52,738 bases of DNA from JALJPB01 sp034111045 (GCA_034111045.1 JAWUYA010000004.1:1-52738), one strand, 5' to 3'; counted from the first letter of the stretch, positions 34,203-44,251 are shown. Made by a program: numbers and translations. The notes: generated from the letters alone by a model not told the origin.

Positions 34203-34758
34203 AACGTAATGACCCATGAATCTGTATGATAAAACTTCAACGAATAGGGCTATTAATGGCCATCTTGCGATGATTTTACTCATCGCCCTATTTTTTTGTA
34301 ATCGAGCTCAAAGCACAGCAATCATCTTTGCAAAGTGGCAGCCAGTTTAGTCAATTAAAACAACAGAGTTGGTTAAAGCAAAAATAATGGGTGTAGTACC
34401 GGATAAAAAACTGGCGGTTATTGATAAAAATTAAGCAAGTTTTGATTTCGGGTTATATACCAAGCTTCAAGGCACCTCTGAGTTGGCAATATACATGTTA
34501 GACGAATACATTAAGAATAATGATCAAAGCTTTAAAATGCTCTATCATGGGATAAAAGTAAAGAATAAATACGCAGCTGAACAAGCCCTGAAGGTGCTCA
34601 TGCAAAATGCGCAAATACTATCTGCTGATAACTTAATTGCTTTGTGTTTGTAGTTAGAACAGAATATCACCGAACAAGACTTCGATAGAGTTCAGGAGGT
34701 TTTACTTGTTACGAAAAAAACACTAACCGCAATAAACCAATATGCGAATAGCATTTAG
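34203..34758 (+). pseudogene. Decayed receiver-Hpt module of a hybrid histidine kinase
   Basis: Reading in frame, with stops at 34432 and 34651, the DNA gives a peptide like the end of a receiver domain and a following Hpt domain. NVMTHES (one frame) and AINGHLA (next frame) resemble the TA.VM..E and GMNGHLAKPI ends of receivers. Then GLYTKLQGTSELAIYMLDEY, ALKVLMQNAQILSADNLIALC and LEQNITEQDFDRVQEVLL follow the Hpt helical pattern (H.LKGNA..L....L..LC..LE). The phosphorylated His aligns with Lys in LKVL. Stops, a frameshift and the lost His say it is dead. Extent is approximate; family call is moderate. Confidence 0.5.
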
Positions 34759-34832
34759 CGGTTAATAAGCTGATTAGGTTTTATCTATAGTAAGCCAGCA
34801 GCAGTTTAATTCAGTTAATGAGGGGGTTAAAA

Positions 34833-35030
34833 ATGAATAATGGTAACCGTAAACTTAGCGCTGGCGTACCATCATCTCCTTGTGTGCGTAATTGTTGTTT
34901 AGATGAGCAAGATATTTGCCTTGGCTGCTTCCGGCATTTAGATGAAATAATTGGCTGGCAAGCATCTTCGAATGAAGAAAAAAAAGCCACTCAACTCAAT
35001 TGTGAAAAACGAAGGCAACGTTCGTCTTGA
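34833..35030 (+). CDS. DUF1289 domain-containing small Cys-rich protein
   Basis: A 65-residue protein with the DUF1289 pattern SPCVRNCCLDEQDICLGCFR, whose four or five cysteines suggest bound metal, followed by the conserved LDEIIGW. Start chosen at 34833, which follows AGGGGGT at good spacing, rather than the in-frame ATG at 34818 that lies upstream of that ribosome site. It is convergent with queG (16 bp between stops). Function unknown. Confidence 0.85.
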   Translation: MNNGNRKLSAGVPSSPCVRNCCLDEQDICLGCFRHLDEIIGWQASSNEEKKATQLNCEKRRQRSS

Positions 35031-35046
35031 TAAGACGTCACGCAAA

Positions 35047-36210
35047 TCACGCATCTCTGGGTAATCCTTTCTCCACCGACCGAATTAATCGAGCAGTTAA
35101 ACGTTGATTAACTTCAATAAGTTCCTGGTTTTTTGCTTGCTTTACAGCTTGCTGCTCTAGTGCCCAAACGATATGTTCAGCGACCATGGTTTGAGATTTT
35201 TTAACTTGAGCTGTTAACGCATTAACAATTGCTTTGTCATAGTCAGCATTACCTAAAGCTACGGCAATATTTCGTTGCCAAGATTGAAAGCCAATGCGTC
35301 TAATAGGAGAGCCTGCTGTGTTGACAAGAAACTCTTCTTCTTGCCAAGCAAATAATGTCAGTAAAGAGGCTTGATCTAAATTGTGTCTTGCTTGAAAGTC
35401 ATCTTCGACACTCAATTTCGCAAATTTATTCCAAGGACAAATTAATTGGCAATCATCACAACCATAAATGCGATTACCCATTAATGGTCGTAACTCAACC
35501 GGTATAGCGTCTTTTAATTCTATGGTCAGGTAGGAAATGCATCGTCGCGCATCAACAACATAAGGCTCAACAATCGCGTTAGTTGGGCAAATTTTTATAC
35601 AAGCGACACAAGCACCACAATCGTTTGATGACTGCTCATCACAAGGCAGAGGAATATCAACTAACAGCTCACCAAGAAAAAACCAAGAGCCGCCTTCTTT
35701 ATTGATTAATAAACTGTGTTTACCCACCCAGCCTAAACCCGCTTTTTCAGCTAAAGGCCTTTCAAGAATAGGTGCTGAGTCAACAAAGGGGCGAAAATTG
35801 AATTCGGCACAATACTCTTTTATTCTCACGCCAAGTTGTTGCAGCTTTTTTCGCATCATTTTATGGTAATCACGACCTAATGCATAACGACTGACGTAAG
35901 CATGATCTTTCTTTTTTAATGTTTTGGCAAACTTAGCCTCTGTTGGCAGGTAATTCATGCGCACACTTATCGCACGGATTGTTCCAGGTTCTAACTCAGT
36001 AGGTCTTGCACGCATTAAACCGTGTCTTGCCATATAATCCATATTGCCATGGTAATTATTTTCTAACCATTTTATCAAGGCAGGTTCATGACTTGATAAA
36101 TCAACATCACAAATACCCACTTGCTCAAAACCAAGTTCTTTACCCCAAAGCTTGATTTTTTCGGCTAAAGCTTGATAGTTAATAGTGGGGTTGTTGATGT
36201 TGTCGGTCAT
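35047..36210 (-). CDS. queG: Epoxyqueuosine reductase QueG
   Basis: A 387-residue cobalamin- and iron-sulfur-dependent enzyme that performs the last step of queuosine synthesis in tRNA. Signatures are the N-terminal ELGFEQVGICDVDLS, SRYALGRDYHKMMRKKL, and FVDSAPILERPLAEKAGLGW. The two [4Fe-4S] clusters are in CGACVACIKICPTNAI and YGCDDCQLICPWN. The C-terminal HEAT-like segment follows. Length is close to E. coli QueG (about 379). It is divergent from nnrD/E, as in E. coli. Confidence 0.96.
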   Translation of the reverse strand: MTDNINNPTINYQALAEKIKLWGKELGFEQVGICDVDLSSHEPALIKWLENNYHGNMDYMARHGLMRARPTELEPGTIRAISVRMNYLPTEAKFAKTLKKKDHAYVSRYALGRDYHKMMRKKLQQLGVRIKEYCAEFNFRPFVDSAPILERPLAEKAGLGWVGKHSLLINKEGGSWFFLGELLVDIPLPCDEQSSNDCGACVACIKICPTNAIVEPYVVDARRCISYLTIELKDAIPVELRPLMGNRIYGCDDCQLICPWNKFAKLSVEDDFQARHNLDQASLLTLFAWQEEEFLVNTAGSPIRRIGFQSWQRNIAVALGNADYDKAIVNALTAQVKKSQTMVAEHIVWALEQQAVKQAKNQELIEVNQRLTARLIRSVEKGLPRDA

Positions 36211-36282
36211 AGAGGTGTCTTAAAATAATATGGCAATAGCATAATCAATGGATACGCTTTGTGTTAATTGTATGGAAAGCCA

Positions 36283-37803
36283 ATGAGTTCAAATAAATAC
36301 CCGTTAAGCTTATCACAGCCAGCTTACTCGGCTACACAAGTTCTACAAAATGAAGCTGTGGTTGCGAAAAAACTCAATATTACCTTGCAAGAGTTAATGG
36401 AGCGAGCAGGGGCTGCTGCTTTTAAGCACATTTTACAGTGTTGGCCTAAGATTAACGCAATATTAGTGGTGTGCGGCAAAGGCAATAATGGCGGCGACGG
36501 CTTTGTTATTGCCCGCCTTGCTCATCTCGCGGGTATTGATGTTAAGGTATTATTACTTAATGATCACTCAGCGCAAGGTAATGCAAGGCTGGCATATCAA
36601 GCCTTGCAGGATGCTGGCGTTAAAATCATCAAGCAAAAAAAACATGATCCCCAACAGGTTATTGCGGATTTTTCTGGCGAACTTATTGTTGATGCTATTT
36701 TCGGTATCGGCTTTCATGGTCAACTAAATAACGATATGAAGCAATTAATTGATACGATCAATCAACATGATGCGAAAAAATTAAGTATTGATATACCCTC
36801 GGGTTTATTAGCTAATACCGGGCAAGTTCAGTCAATCGCTGTTATTGCTGATGTCACCATAACCTTTATCGTTTTAAAGCTTGGGCTACTAACCGCGATG
36901 GCCGCCAATTATATTGGCGAATTATTTTTAGATGATTTAAATATTGGTCAAGATTTTATCGCCAATGTTAATCATCAAGAAATTATTTATAGCCAAGGCA
37001 GCGATGATTTACCTCAGCTAACTCAGCGGCTACCCACCAGTCATAAAGGAAACATCGGGTTGCTGTTAGCTATTGGTGGCAATATCGGGATGCCGGGAGC
37101 CATTCGTTTATCTGGGGAAGCAGCTTTGCGATGTGGGGCTGCATTAGTAGCCATCAGCTGTTATCAGTACAATCAAGCGTTGGTATTTAACGGGCGTCCA
37201 GAGATGATGCTGGCAGCAACCACAGCTGAAGCGTTAGCGGGCTCAAATGTATTGCACAAAGCGAAAGTATTCCTTATAGGTCCTGGTCTTGGTCGAGATG
37301 ATTGGGCTGAGCAAATGTTTGATTTAGCTATTTCACAAAACAAACCTTGCATCATTGACGCCGATGCCTTGCATTTTTTAAGTAACACTAACTCGTACAA
37401 TAGTCTGCGGGTGTTAACCCCTCACCCTAAAGAAGCAGCAGAATTATTGGGCTGTACAGTAGCTAATATAGAGGCTAACCGGTTTGAAGCGGTTAAAAAA
37501 ATCGCTAAAAAGTATGGTGGAATCTGTGTGTTAAAAGGTGCAGGCAGTTTAATTTCTAACGGGCAACAAGTCTGGCTTAATCCAACAGGTAATGCCGGTA
37601 TGGCTTCAGGTGGTATGGGCGATGTTTTATCGGGTGTTATTGCCGCATTATTATTACAAATGCCTGACGCTTTTAAGGCGGTCCGGTTAGCGTGCTATAT
37701 TCACGGCGCAGCAGCTGATAGAATTGCTGATAAAAAGGGCCAAAGAGGTATATTGGCCAGTGATTTATTTACAGAACTGCAATATTTGGTGAATGAGTAT
37801 TAA
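36283..37803 (+). CDS. nnrD: Bifunctional NAD(P)HX dehydratase / epimerase
   Basis: Repairs hydrated NAD(P)H. The N-terminal YjeF_N epimerase domain (about residues 15-210) has VVCGKGNNGGDGFV and DAIFGIGFHG. The C-terminal carbohydrate-kinase-like dehydratase domain (about 230-500) has GNIGMPGAIRLSG, IGPGLGRDD, LTPHPKEAAELLG and ASGGMGDVLSGVIAALL. I use the ATG at 36283 with GGAAAG upstream; the TTG at 36268 overlaps that ribosome site. It is 506 residues, close to E. coli YjeF (about 515). Its stop overlaps the tsaE ATG by one base, and it opens the long superoperon. Confidence 0.95.
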   Translation: MSSNKYPLSLSQPAYSATQVLQNEAVVAKKLNITLQELMERAGAAAFKHILQCWPKINAILVVCGKGNNGGDGFVIARLAHLAGIDVKVLLLNDHSAQGNARLAYQALQDAGVKIIKQKKHDPQQVIADFSGELIVDAIFGIGFHGQLNNDMKQLIDTINQHDAKKLSIDIPSGLLANTGQVQSIAVIADVTITFIVLKLGLLTAMAANYIGELFLDDLNIGQDFIANVNHQEIIYSQGSDDLPQLTQRLPTSHKGNIGLLLAIGGNIGMPGAIRLSGEAALRCGAALVAISCYQYNQALVFNGRPEMMLAATTAEALAGSNVLHKAKVFLIGPGLGRDDWAEQMFDLAISQNKPCIIDADALHFLSNTNSYNSLRVLTPHPKEAAELLGCTVANIEANRFEAVKKIAKKYGGICVLKGAGSLISNGQQVWLNPTGNAGMASGGMGDVLSGVIAALLLQMPDAFKAVRLACYIHGAAADRIADKKGQRGILASDLFTELQYLVNEY

Positions 37804-38288
37804 TGAAAAAACTTGATTATTTCTTAGCAGATGAAGCCGCAACTATCGCCATGGGAGCAGCGCTAGCGGCCGTGGTAAAAGCCAAAATCAAAGCGGGTAT
37901 TGTTGTTTTTTTAAATGGTGATTTAGGAGCGGGTAAAACCACATTAACGCGAGGGTTTGTTCGGGGTATGGGCCATCAAGGCAATGTTAAAAGTCCTACT
38001 TATACCTTGGTTGAACCCTATGATTTAGCCGGTTGGCATGTTTATCATTTTGATTTATATCGCTTAAGCGATCCTGAAGAGCTAGAGTATATGGGGATTC
38101 GAGACTATTTTGAGGATAACTGCTGCTGCTTTATCGAATGGCCGGAAAAAGGCAAGGGGTTACTTGCCCAAGAAGACCTTATCATTAACATTGATTATAT
38201 TGACGAACAACGTAATATAACCTTAAATGCTAACACCGAAAAAGGTGTTAACTTGCTTAAAGAATTAACAAAAATATATACAGGATAA
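37803..38288 (+). CDS. tsaE: tRNA threonylcarbamoyladenosine biosynthesis protein TsaE
   Basis: A 161-residue ATPase that works with TsaB and TsaD to make t6A on ANN-decoding tRNAs. The Walker A is GDLGAGKTTLTRG (about residues 39-51), followed by SPTYTLVEPY, HFDLYRL and the Glu-rich FIEWPEKG. Its ATG shares one base with the nnrD stop (TAATG), an overlap that points to translational coupling. amiB starts 6 bp later. Confidence 0.96.
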   Translation: MKKLDYFLADEAATIAMGAALAAVVKAKIKAGIVVFLNGDLGAGKTTLTRGFVRGMGHQGNVKSPTYTLVEPYDLAGWHVYHFDLYRLSDPEELEYMGIRDYFEDNCCCFIEWPEKGKGLLAQEDLIINIDYIDEQRNITLNANTEKGVNLLKELTKIYTG

Positions 38289-38294
38289 CACTCA

Positions 38295-39632
38295 ATGTGC
38301 AGCGGTTTGACTATTAGCATAGCTATTCGACATTTTTCAGCAATCCTCTTTTTTTTTGTTTGCTTTAGTGTATTAGCCACTAATACTACTAATAGTATTG
38401 ACGGTATTCGCGTGTGGCCCGCACCTGAAAATACTCGCATTGTTTTTGATTTGAAAAACAAAGCTGATTTTAAATACTTTAGTCTATCGAGTCCTGCCCG
38501 CTTGGTGATTGACTTTAACAACAGTCAAAATCGTGTTGATTTCAAAAACCTAGTTAACAATAACCCTCGAATAAAGCTCATCCGCAGTAGCACTTCAAAA
38601 AATAAAAGTTCAACTCGAATAGTGATGGAATTAGAGGGACAGTATCAACTGACTATTTTTCCGCTACCTCCCGCGGGTCAGTATGGTAATAGATTGGTTG
38701 TTGACCTTTATGATAAAAATCGAAAAACCCCTGTTGTCTCTTCTCAACCAAAAAATAACTTACGCGATATTATTATTGGTATTGATGCAGGTCATGGCGG
38801 TGACGACCCTGGCTCTATTGGTGGTAACGGCTCTTATGAAAAAAGAGTGACATTGGCCATAGCGAAAAAAATTAAAGCGCTGATTGATAAAGAAAAAGGT
38901 ATGACTGCCGTGTTGATTCGCTCGGGTGATTATTATGTTGATCTTAATCGACGCACTAAAATTGCACGTCAAAAGCAAGTGGACTTCTTAGTGTCCGTAC
39001 ACGCGGATGCCTTTCGCACTCCACAACCTAATGGTGCTTCTGTTTGGATTATCTCTAAAGGACGTGCTGAGTCTGAAATGGCACGTTGGTTGGTGAATCG
39101 AGAGAAAAATTCAGAATTATTAGGGGGTGTTGGCTCTGTCATTAAAACCACTAAAGATAATTATTTTGCATTAACCTTAGCGGATATGAGTAAACAGCAT
39201 TCTATAGAAGAAAGTTTAGGGGTGGCACATAATGTTATCAGTGAATTAAAAAAAATCACCAAATTACATAAAAAAACACCCCAGTATGCGAGTTTTTCGG
39301 TATTAAAAGCCTCTGATATTCCATCAATTTTAGTAGAAACTGGCTTTATTTCTAATCATAAAGAAGAAAAAAATCTGAATTCTACTTGGTATCAACAAAA
39401 ACTTGCGACGGCCATTTCAAATGGTGTTAAACGTTATTTTATCGAAAACCCGCTACAAGGCTCTTATTACGCTTCAGTTAGCTATAAAAAGCATAAAGTC
39501 TCTAGTGGTGAATCTCTGTCGTTATTAGCTCAGCGTTATAAAGTGTCAATAGCAAAAATAAAATTAATCAATAACCTTAAATCTAACGCTGTAAGAATTG
39601 GCCAAACATTAAAAATTCCTAGTGCAGGCTAA
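38295..39632 (+). CDS. amiB: N-acetylmuramoyl-L-alanine amidase AmiB with AMIN and LysM domains
   Basis: A 445-residue periplasmic zinc amidase that removes stem peptides from peptidoglycan at the septum. It has a signal peptide (residues 1-34, ending VLAT), an AMIN domain (about 35-135), an amidase_3 domain (about 158-380) and a C-terminal LysM (about 398-442; HKVSSGESLSLLAQRY). Zinc ligands are visible as His in DAGHGGDDPG, Glu in GSYEKRV, and His in SVHADAF; the second catalytic Glu is in LVETGFISN. The EnvC homologue at 17879-19054 is the probable activator. Confidence 0.95.
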   Translation: MCSGLTISIAIRHFSAILFFFVCFSVLATNTTNSIDGIRVWPAPENTRIVFDLKNKADFKYFSLSSPARLVIDFNNSQNRVDFKNLVNNNPRIKLIRSSTSKNKSSTRIVMELEGQYQLTIFPLPPAGQYGNRLVVDLYDKNRKTPVVSSQPKNNLRDIIIGIDAGHGGDDPGSIGGNGSYEKRVTLAIAKKIKALIDKEKGMTAVLIRSGDYYVDLNRRTKIARQKQVDFLVSVHADAFRTPQPNGASVWIISKGRAESEMARWLVNREKNSELLGGVGSVIKTTKDNYFALTLADMSKQHSIEESLGVAHNVISELKKITKLHKKTPQYASFSVLKASDIPSILVETGFISNHKEEKNLNSTWYQQKLATAISNGVKRYFIENPLQGSYYASVSYKKHKVSSGESLSLLAQRYKVSIAKIKLINNLKSNAVRIGQTLKIPSAG

Positions 39633-39662
39633 TTATCAATAGAGACAATATAGAATATTCCT

Positions 39663-41564
39663 ATGACCATTGAAATACTCCCCGCCCAATTAGCTAATCA
39701 AATTGCCGCTGGAGAAGTAGTAGAAAGACCTGCTTCAGTCATTAAAGAATTAGTTGAAAATTCGTTAGATGCCAATGCCGATCAAATTCATATTGAAGTT
39801 GAAAAAGGAGGCACAAAAACGCTGCGTATAGCGGATAACGGCTCCGGCATATCAAAAGATGAATTAGCCTTAGCCTTAAGTCGTCATGCCACCAGTAAAA
39901 TTAAAAATTTACGAGATTTAGAGGCAATTAGTAGCTTAGGCTTTCGTGGTGAAGCGCTTGCCAGTATTAGCTCTGTTTCTCGTCTAACATTAACGTCAAA
40001 ACCAGCAAATCAACAAACAGCATGGCAAGCAAGCGCGGCTGGACGAGATATGGAAGTGTTGGTAAAACCTGCGGCACATCCCAACGGCACAACGATTGAA
40101 GTGAAAGACTTATTCTTTAATACTCCAGCGAGACGAAAATTTCTGCGTACGGATAAAACTGAATTTGCTCATATTGATGAAGTGGTACGCCGCATTGCTT
40201 TAGCGCGTTTCGACGTAACTTTTACTTTAACCCATAATGGTAAAATTATTCGGCAATATCGCGCCGCCCAAGATAAGTCTCAATACGCTAAACGTGTAAC
40301 AATGATTTGCGGTAAAGCCTTTATTGAGCATGCGGTAGAAATTGATTGTCACCATGATAATTTGCACCTCTGGGGCTGGTTGGCTAAACCTAATTTCACT
40401 CGCAGTCAAAATGATCTTTGCTATAGCTATGTTAATGGAAGAATGATGCGTGATAAGTTAATTAATCATGCTATTCGTCAGTCTTTTTCTGATAGCTTAC
40501 AGGGCGATAATCATCAGGCTTTTGTGTTGTTTTTAACGCTAGATTATCGAGAAGTTGATGTTAATGTCCATCCGGCAAAACATGAAGTTCGGTTTCATCA
40601 AGCACGCTTTATCCACGATTTTATTTATTCGGTTTGTCATGGTGCTTTGGCAGAGGCACAAAATGTAGACTTGGCAGCGCTTGAAACATCAACGCTCAAT
40701 AGTCTTGGACATTCATCGGTCAGTTTGACAAAAAATTCAGCAGGTACTGCGGCATATGAAATATCGACTAAGCACGGCAGTGAGCCGCGTAACGCTTTGC
40801 AGCAAAGGGATGACTATGTTACACCCTTAAGAAGTATTAATGAGGGTAATAACGCTAAACAAAGCATTAGACAACCAGGTTATACTTCTGCGGGCAAACC
40901 CTCTAAGCAAGCCAATGTGGCGTATCAGCAGTTAATGACCACGGTAGAAAATGAAAATTCAGCTGCAGAGCCAGTTGAAAATAACAAATCCTTAGCTATC
41001 CCTTTGGTTGATATTTTATCCTTTATTGCCCCTGATTATGTTCTGATTGGCTTAGAAGATGAACTACGGCTTTTGTCTTTAGCTAAGTTTGCTGAAAAAA
41101 TTCACTTTAGCGAGCTCAAAAATCACTGGCAGCAAGGTATGGTTAGCCAGCCATTATTGTTGCCTATTAGCTTGCATTTAGATAAAGCACAGTTTGACTT
41201 TATTGAAAAATATAACGCTGATTTTGAACAAGCTGGGATTATCATGGTCAGAAAATCAGCCAATAAAATCCAGATCAGGCAATTTCCAGCACGTCTCCGA
41301 GATAAAAATATCACCGAGAGTTTGAATATGATCATTAATTATTTAATGCCATTGGCCACTGCCGATGGAATAGAAAAAAAATCATGGTATCAATCGCTTG
41401 CGAAAATATTGTCAATAAAAGTCTATGATCAAAAAAGTGCGAGCATGCTCATTCAACATGGCCAAAAGTTATTTGAAGAGCAATTAGCACCACAGTTACG
41501 GTTGAATTCGGAGGTTGTTGACCTCAGATCGACAATAAGTAAATTAAATTCATCAAATGAATAA
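39663..41564 (+). CDS. mutL: DNA mismatch repair protein MutL
   Basis: A 633-residue GHKL ATPase that links MutS to downstream mismatch-repair enzymes. The N-terminal ATPase motifs are all present: ELVENSLDANA (motif I), DNGSGI, TSKI, and GFRGEALASI (motif III). A charged linker (about 340-440) leads to a C-terminal dimerisation domain. The endonuclease motif DQHAxxER is absent, as in E. coli, so a MutH-like or other incision partner is implied. It is followed by miaA 6 bp downstream. Confidence 0.96.
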   Translation: MTIEILPAQLANQIAAGEVVERPASVIKELVENSLDANADQIHIEVEKGGTKTLRIADNGSGISKDELALALSRHATSKIKNLRDLEAISSLGFRGEALASISSVSRLTLTSKPANQQTAWQASAAGRDMEVLVKPAAHPNGTTIEVKDLFFNTPARRKFLRTDKTEFAHIDEVVRRIALARFDVTFTLTHNGKIIRQYRAAQDKSQYAKRVTMICGKAFIEHAVEIDCHHDNLHLWGWLAKPNFTRSQNDLCYSYVNGRMMRDKLINHAIRQSFSDSLQGDNHQAFVLFLTLDYREVDVNVHPAKHEVRFHQARFIHDFIYSVCHGALAEAQNVDLAALETSTLNSLGHSSVSLTKNSAGTAAYEISTKHGSEPRNALQQRDDYVTPLRSINEGNNAKQSIRQPGYTSAGKPSKQANVAYQQLMTTVENENSAAEPVENNKSLAIPLVDILSFIAPDYVLIGLEDELRLLSLAKFAEKIHFSELKNHWQQGMVSQPLLLPISLHLDKAQFDFIEKYNADFEQAGIIMVRKSANKIQIRQFPARLRDKNITESLNMIINYLMPLATADGIEKKSWYQSLAKILSIKVYDQKSASMLIQHGQKLFEEQLAPQLRLNSEVVDLRSTISKLNSSNE

Positions 41565-41570
41565 TCACTT

Positions 41571-42536
41571 ATGTCATCTTTGTCAGCAAATAATTTGAAC
41601 AAGCCACCTGTTATTTGTTTAATGGGGCCAACAGCCTCAGGAAAAACAGCTTTAGCAATGAAGCTTTGTGATGTATTACCTTGTGATATTATCAGTGTTG
41701 ATTCAGCGTTAATTTATCGCGACATGGATATTGGCACGGCCAAACCAACAGGAGATGAATTGGTAAAATACCCTCATCGTTTAATTAATATTCGTGATGC
41801 AAATGAAAGTTATTCGGCGGCAGAGTTTTGTCATGACGCACTAGCTGAAATTGAAGACATACGTGCCAACAAACGTATTCCGTTATTAGTGGGAGGTACT
41901 ATGATGTACTTTAAAAGCTTGATTGAAGGAATTTCTCCTTTACCACAGGCGGATAAAGAGATACGGGCTTCAATAGAAAAAGAAGCTGCGGATAAAGGTT
42001 GGCAGCATATGCATGAATTATTGCAGCAATGTGATAGTGAGTCAGCATTAAGAATTCATCCCAATGATCCGCAAAGGTTAACCCGAGCATTAGAAGTCTT
42101 TCGAATAACAGGAAACAGTTTGACACAATTAACTCAAATTAAAGGTGCTAAACTCAAGGGTGATGTTTTACAATTTGCGATAACACCTAAAGATCGTACG
42201 ACCTTGCACCAACGTATAGAATTACGCTATCAAATAATGATAGCGCAAGGTTTTGAAAAAGAAGTGAGAAAGCTTAAACAACGTAATGATTTAAATGAAA
42301 ATTTACCATCAATAAGATGTGTTGGTTATCGACAAATGTGGCAATATATTAATGATGAAATAAATCATGACGAAATGATTTTTCGTGGTGTATGCGCCAC
42401 TAGACAGCTAGCGAAACGGCAATTAACCTGGTTAAGAGGTTGGCATAAGTTGAACTGGTTGGAGATGGAAGACGAAACTAATTTACAACAAGTGTTGTCA
42501 ACGGTGAATAAAATTGAAACATTACTGTATAATTAG
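41571..42536 (+). CDS. miaA: tRNA dimethylallyltransferase MiaA
   Basis: A 321-residue enzyme that adds a dimethylallyl group to A37 of tRNAs reading UNN codons. The P-loop is GPTASGKTALA (about 19-29), followed by SVDSALIYRDMDIGTAKP, the DMAPP-binding region and GGTMMYFKSL. The RCVGYRQMW motif and the C-terminal RQLAKRQLTWLRGW are conserved. The gene lies 6 bp after mutL and 108 bp before hfq, in the usual order. Confidence 0.97.
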   Translation: MSSLSANNLNKPPVICLMGPTASGKTALAMKLCDVLPCDIISVDSALIYRDMDIGTAKPTGDELVKYPHRLINIRDANESYSAAEFCHDALAEIEDIRANKRIPLLVGGTMMYFKSLIEGISPLPQADKEIRASIEKEAADKGWQHMHELLQQCDSESALRIHPNDPQRLTRALEVFRITGNSLTQLTQIKGAKLKGDVLQFAITPKDRTTLHQRIELRYQIMIAQGFEKEVRKLKQRNDLNENLPSIRCVGYRQMWQYINDEINHDEMIFRGVCATRQLAKRQLTWLRGWHKLNWLEMEDETNLQQVLSTVNKIETLLYN

Positions 42537-42644
42537 TTTCAATTACTGAGTAAGTTGCTATATTGATTCACAAATAGTTTTAACAATTTAAAGAACCGTT
42601 ATATTTAACTGTTCATTATTAACAATAATAAAAGGGACCATACA

Positions 42645-42902
42645 ATGGCAAAAGGTCAATCTCTACAAGACCCATTTTTGAATGCTTTACGTCGTGATCG
42701 CATTCCCGTTGCAATCTATTTAGTTAATGGTATTAAACTGCAAGGACAAGTTGAGTCATTTGACCAGTTTGTTATTTTACTTAAAAACACCGTGAGTCAA
42801 ATGGTTTATAAACATGCTATTTCTACGGTTGTACCAGCCCGTGCAGTGAATACAACTTTGCCAACTAACAATCAAGACGAAGAGCCATCATCAGACGCTT
42901 AA
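42645..42902 (+). CDS. hfq: RNA chaperone Hfq
   Basis: An 85-residue hexameric RNA chaperone that pairs small RNAs with mRNAs. The Sm1 segment (LQDPFLNALRRDRIPVAIYL) and Sm2 segment (ILLKNTVSQMVYKHAISTV) are almost identical to E. coli. The C-terminal tail is short and acidic, so the protein is about 17 residues shorter than E. coli Hfq. The ATG has AAAGGGA upstream, and the 108-bp gap after miaA probably contains its own promoter. Confidence 0.98.
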   Translation: MAKGQSLQDPFLNALRRDRIPVAIYLVNGIKLQGQVESFDQFVILLKNTVSQMVYKHAISTVVPARAVNTTLPTNNQDEEPSSDA

Positions 42903-42964
42903 TGTTTAAACTGAGAAAAACTAAGGCTTTATGAAACCAATAAATATGGTTTGGAGTTGTACAT

Positions 42965-44251
42965 TTGTTTGACCGTTATAAGGCGGGTGAGAAAGCAATT
43001 CTAGTCCATGTTGATTTTCCCGATGAAAGTTCTCGAGAAGACTTAGCCGAGTTTAAAATGTTAGTCTCATCAGCGGGCGTTGACGCTTTATGTGTTGCTA
43101 CAGCTAAACGCAATACCCCACATCCTAAATTTTTTGTTGGCAGTGGTAAAGCAAATGAAATTGCTGAAATGGTGCGTTTATATGATGCCAATATTATCTT
43201 ATTTAATCATAGCTTGTCGCCTTCTCAAGAGAAGCATATGGAAGCTTTGTGTGAATGTCGTGTGGTAGACCGCACTACACTTATTCTTGATATTTTTGCT
43301 CAGCGTGCCCGTACACATGAAGGTAAAATGCAAGTTGAGTTGGCTCAACTCAAGCATCTTAGTAGTCGTCTTATTCGAGGTTGGACTCATTTAGAACGTC
43401 AAAAAGGTGGGATCGGATTACGTGGTCCAGGTGAAACACAACTTGAAACAGATAGACGTTTGTTACGAGACAGGATCAGTAATATTCTGAAGCGCTTAGG
43501 TAAAGTAGAACGACAGCGCCAGCAAGGAAGGCGATTAAGAACTCGAGCTGAAATTCCAACGATTTCGCTGATTGGTTACACTAATGCAGGGAAATCCACC
43601 TTATTTAATTGCATTACTAATGCGGATGTATATATTGCGGATCAATTATTTGCGACCTTAGATCCCACACTCAGAAAAATTGAAGTTGAAGGCGTTGGTC
43701 GTGTGATATTAGCTGATACTGTTGGCTTTATTCGTCATTTACCGCATGACTTAGTGGCCGCATTTAAAGCAACGTTAACAGAAACTCGCGAAGCTGAATT
43801 ACTGATACATGTTGTTGATATTTCTGATGAACGCCGCAGTGAAAATATTGAACAAGTTGATCATGTATTAACCGAAATAGAAGCGGGAGACGTTCCTCAG
43901 TTAATGGTATGTAATAAAATTGACAGTTTACATGACTTATCTCCACGTATCGACCGAGATGAATTTGGGACGCCGATAAGAGTATGGTTATCAGCACAGG
44001 CTAATATTGGTATAGACTTACTTTTTCAAGCATTAGCGGAGCGCTTAGAGCGAGAAATTGTACAGCACAGCTTGAAAATACCCCCTAGTGCGGGCAAGCT
44101 ACGTGGTGCCTTATACCAATTAAACTGCATTACAGATGAGTATTTTGATGAGCAAGGCAACTGTCTAGTCAATATTAAAATGCCAAAGCGAGAGTGGAAT
44201 AGATTAATAAAACAAGAGAGCGTTGAAGTAGAAGGCTTTATTGAAAGCTAA
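42965..44251 (+). CDS. hflX: Ribosome-associated GTPase HflX
   Basis: A 428-residue GTPase that splits or rescues stalled ribosomes. The N-terminal HflX domain has HPKFFVGSGKANEIAE, RARTHEGKMQVELAQL and HLERQKGGIGLRGPGETQLE. The G domain has the P-loop GYTNAGKSTLFN, G3 DTVGF and G4 NKID. The start is TTG after GGAG; it gives MFDRYKAGE, the same N-terminus as E. coli HflX (MFDRYDAGE), which decides the start. Sits between hfq and hflK as usual. Confidence 0.97.
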   Translation: MFDRYKAGEKAILVHVDFPDESSREDLAEFKMLVSSAGVDALCVATAKRNTPHPKFFVGSGKANEIAEMVRLYDANIILFNHSLSPSQEKHMEALCECRVVDRTTLILDIFAQRARTHEGKMQVELAQLKHLSSRLIRGWTHLERQKGGIGLRGPGETQLETDRRLLRDRISNILKRLGKVERQRQQGRRLRTRAEIPTISLIGYTNAGKSTLFNCITNADVYIADQLFATLDPTLRKIEVEGVGRVILADTVGFIRHLPHDLVAAFKATLTETREAELLIHVVDISDERRSENIEQVDHVLTEIEAGDVPQLMVCNKIDSLHDLSPRIDRDEFGTPIRVWLSAQANIGIDLLFQALAERLEREIVQHSLKIPPSAGKLRGALYQLNCITDEYFDEQGNCLVNIKMPKREWNRLIKQESVEVEGFIES

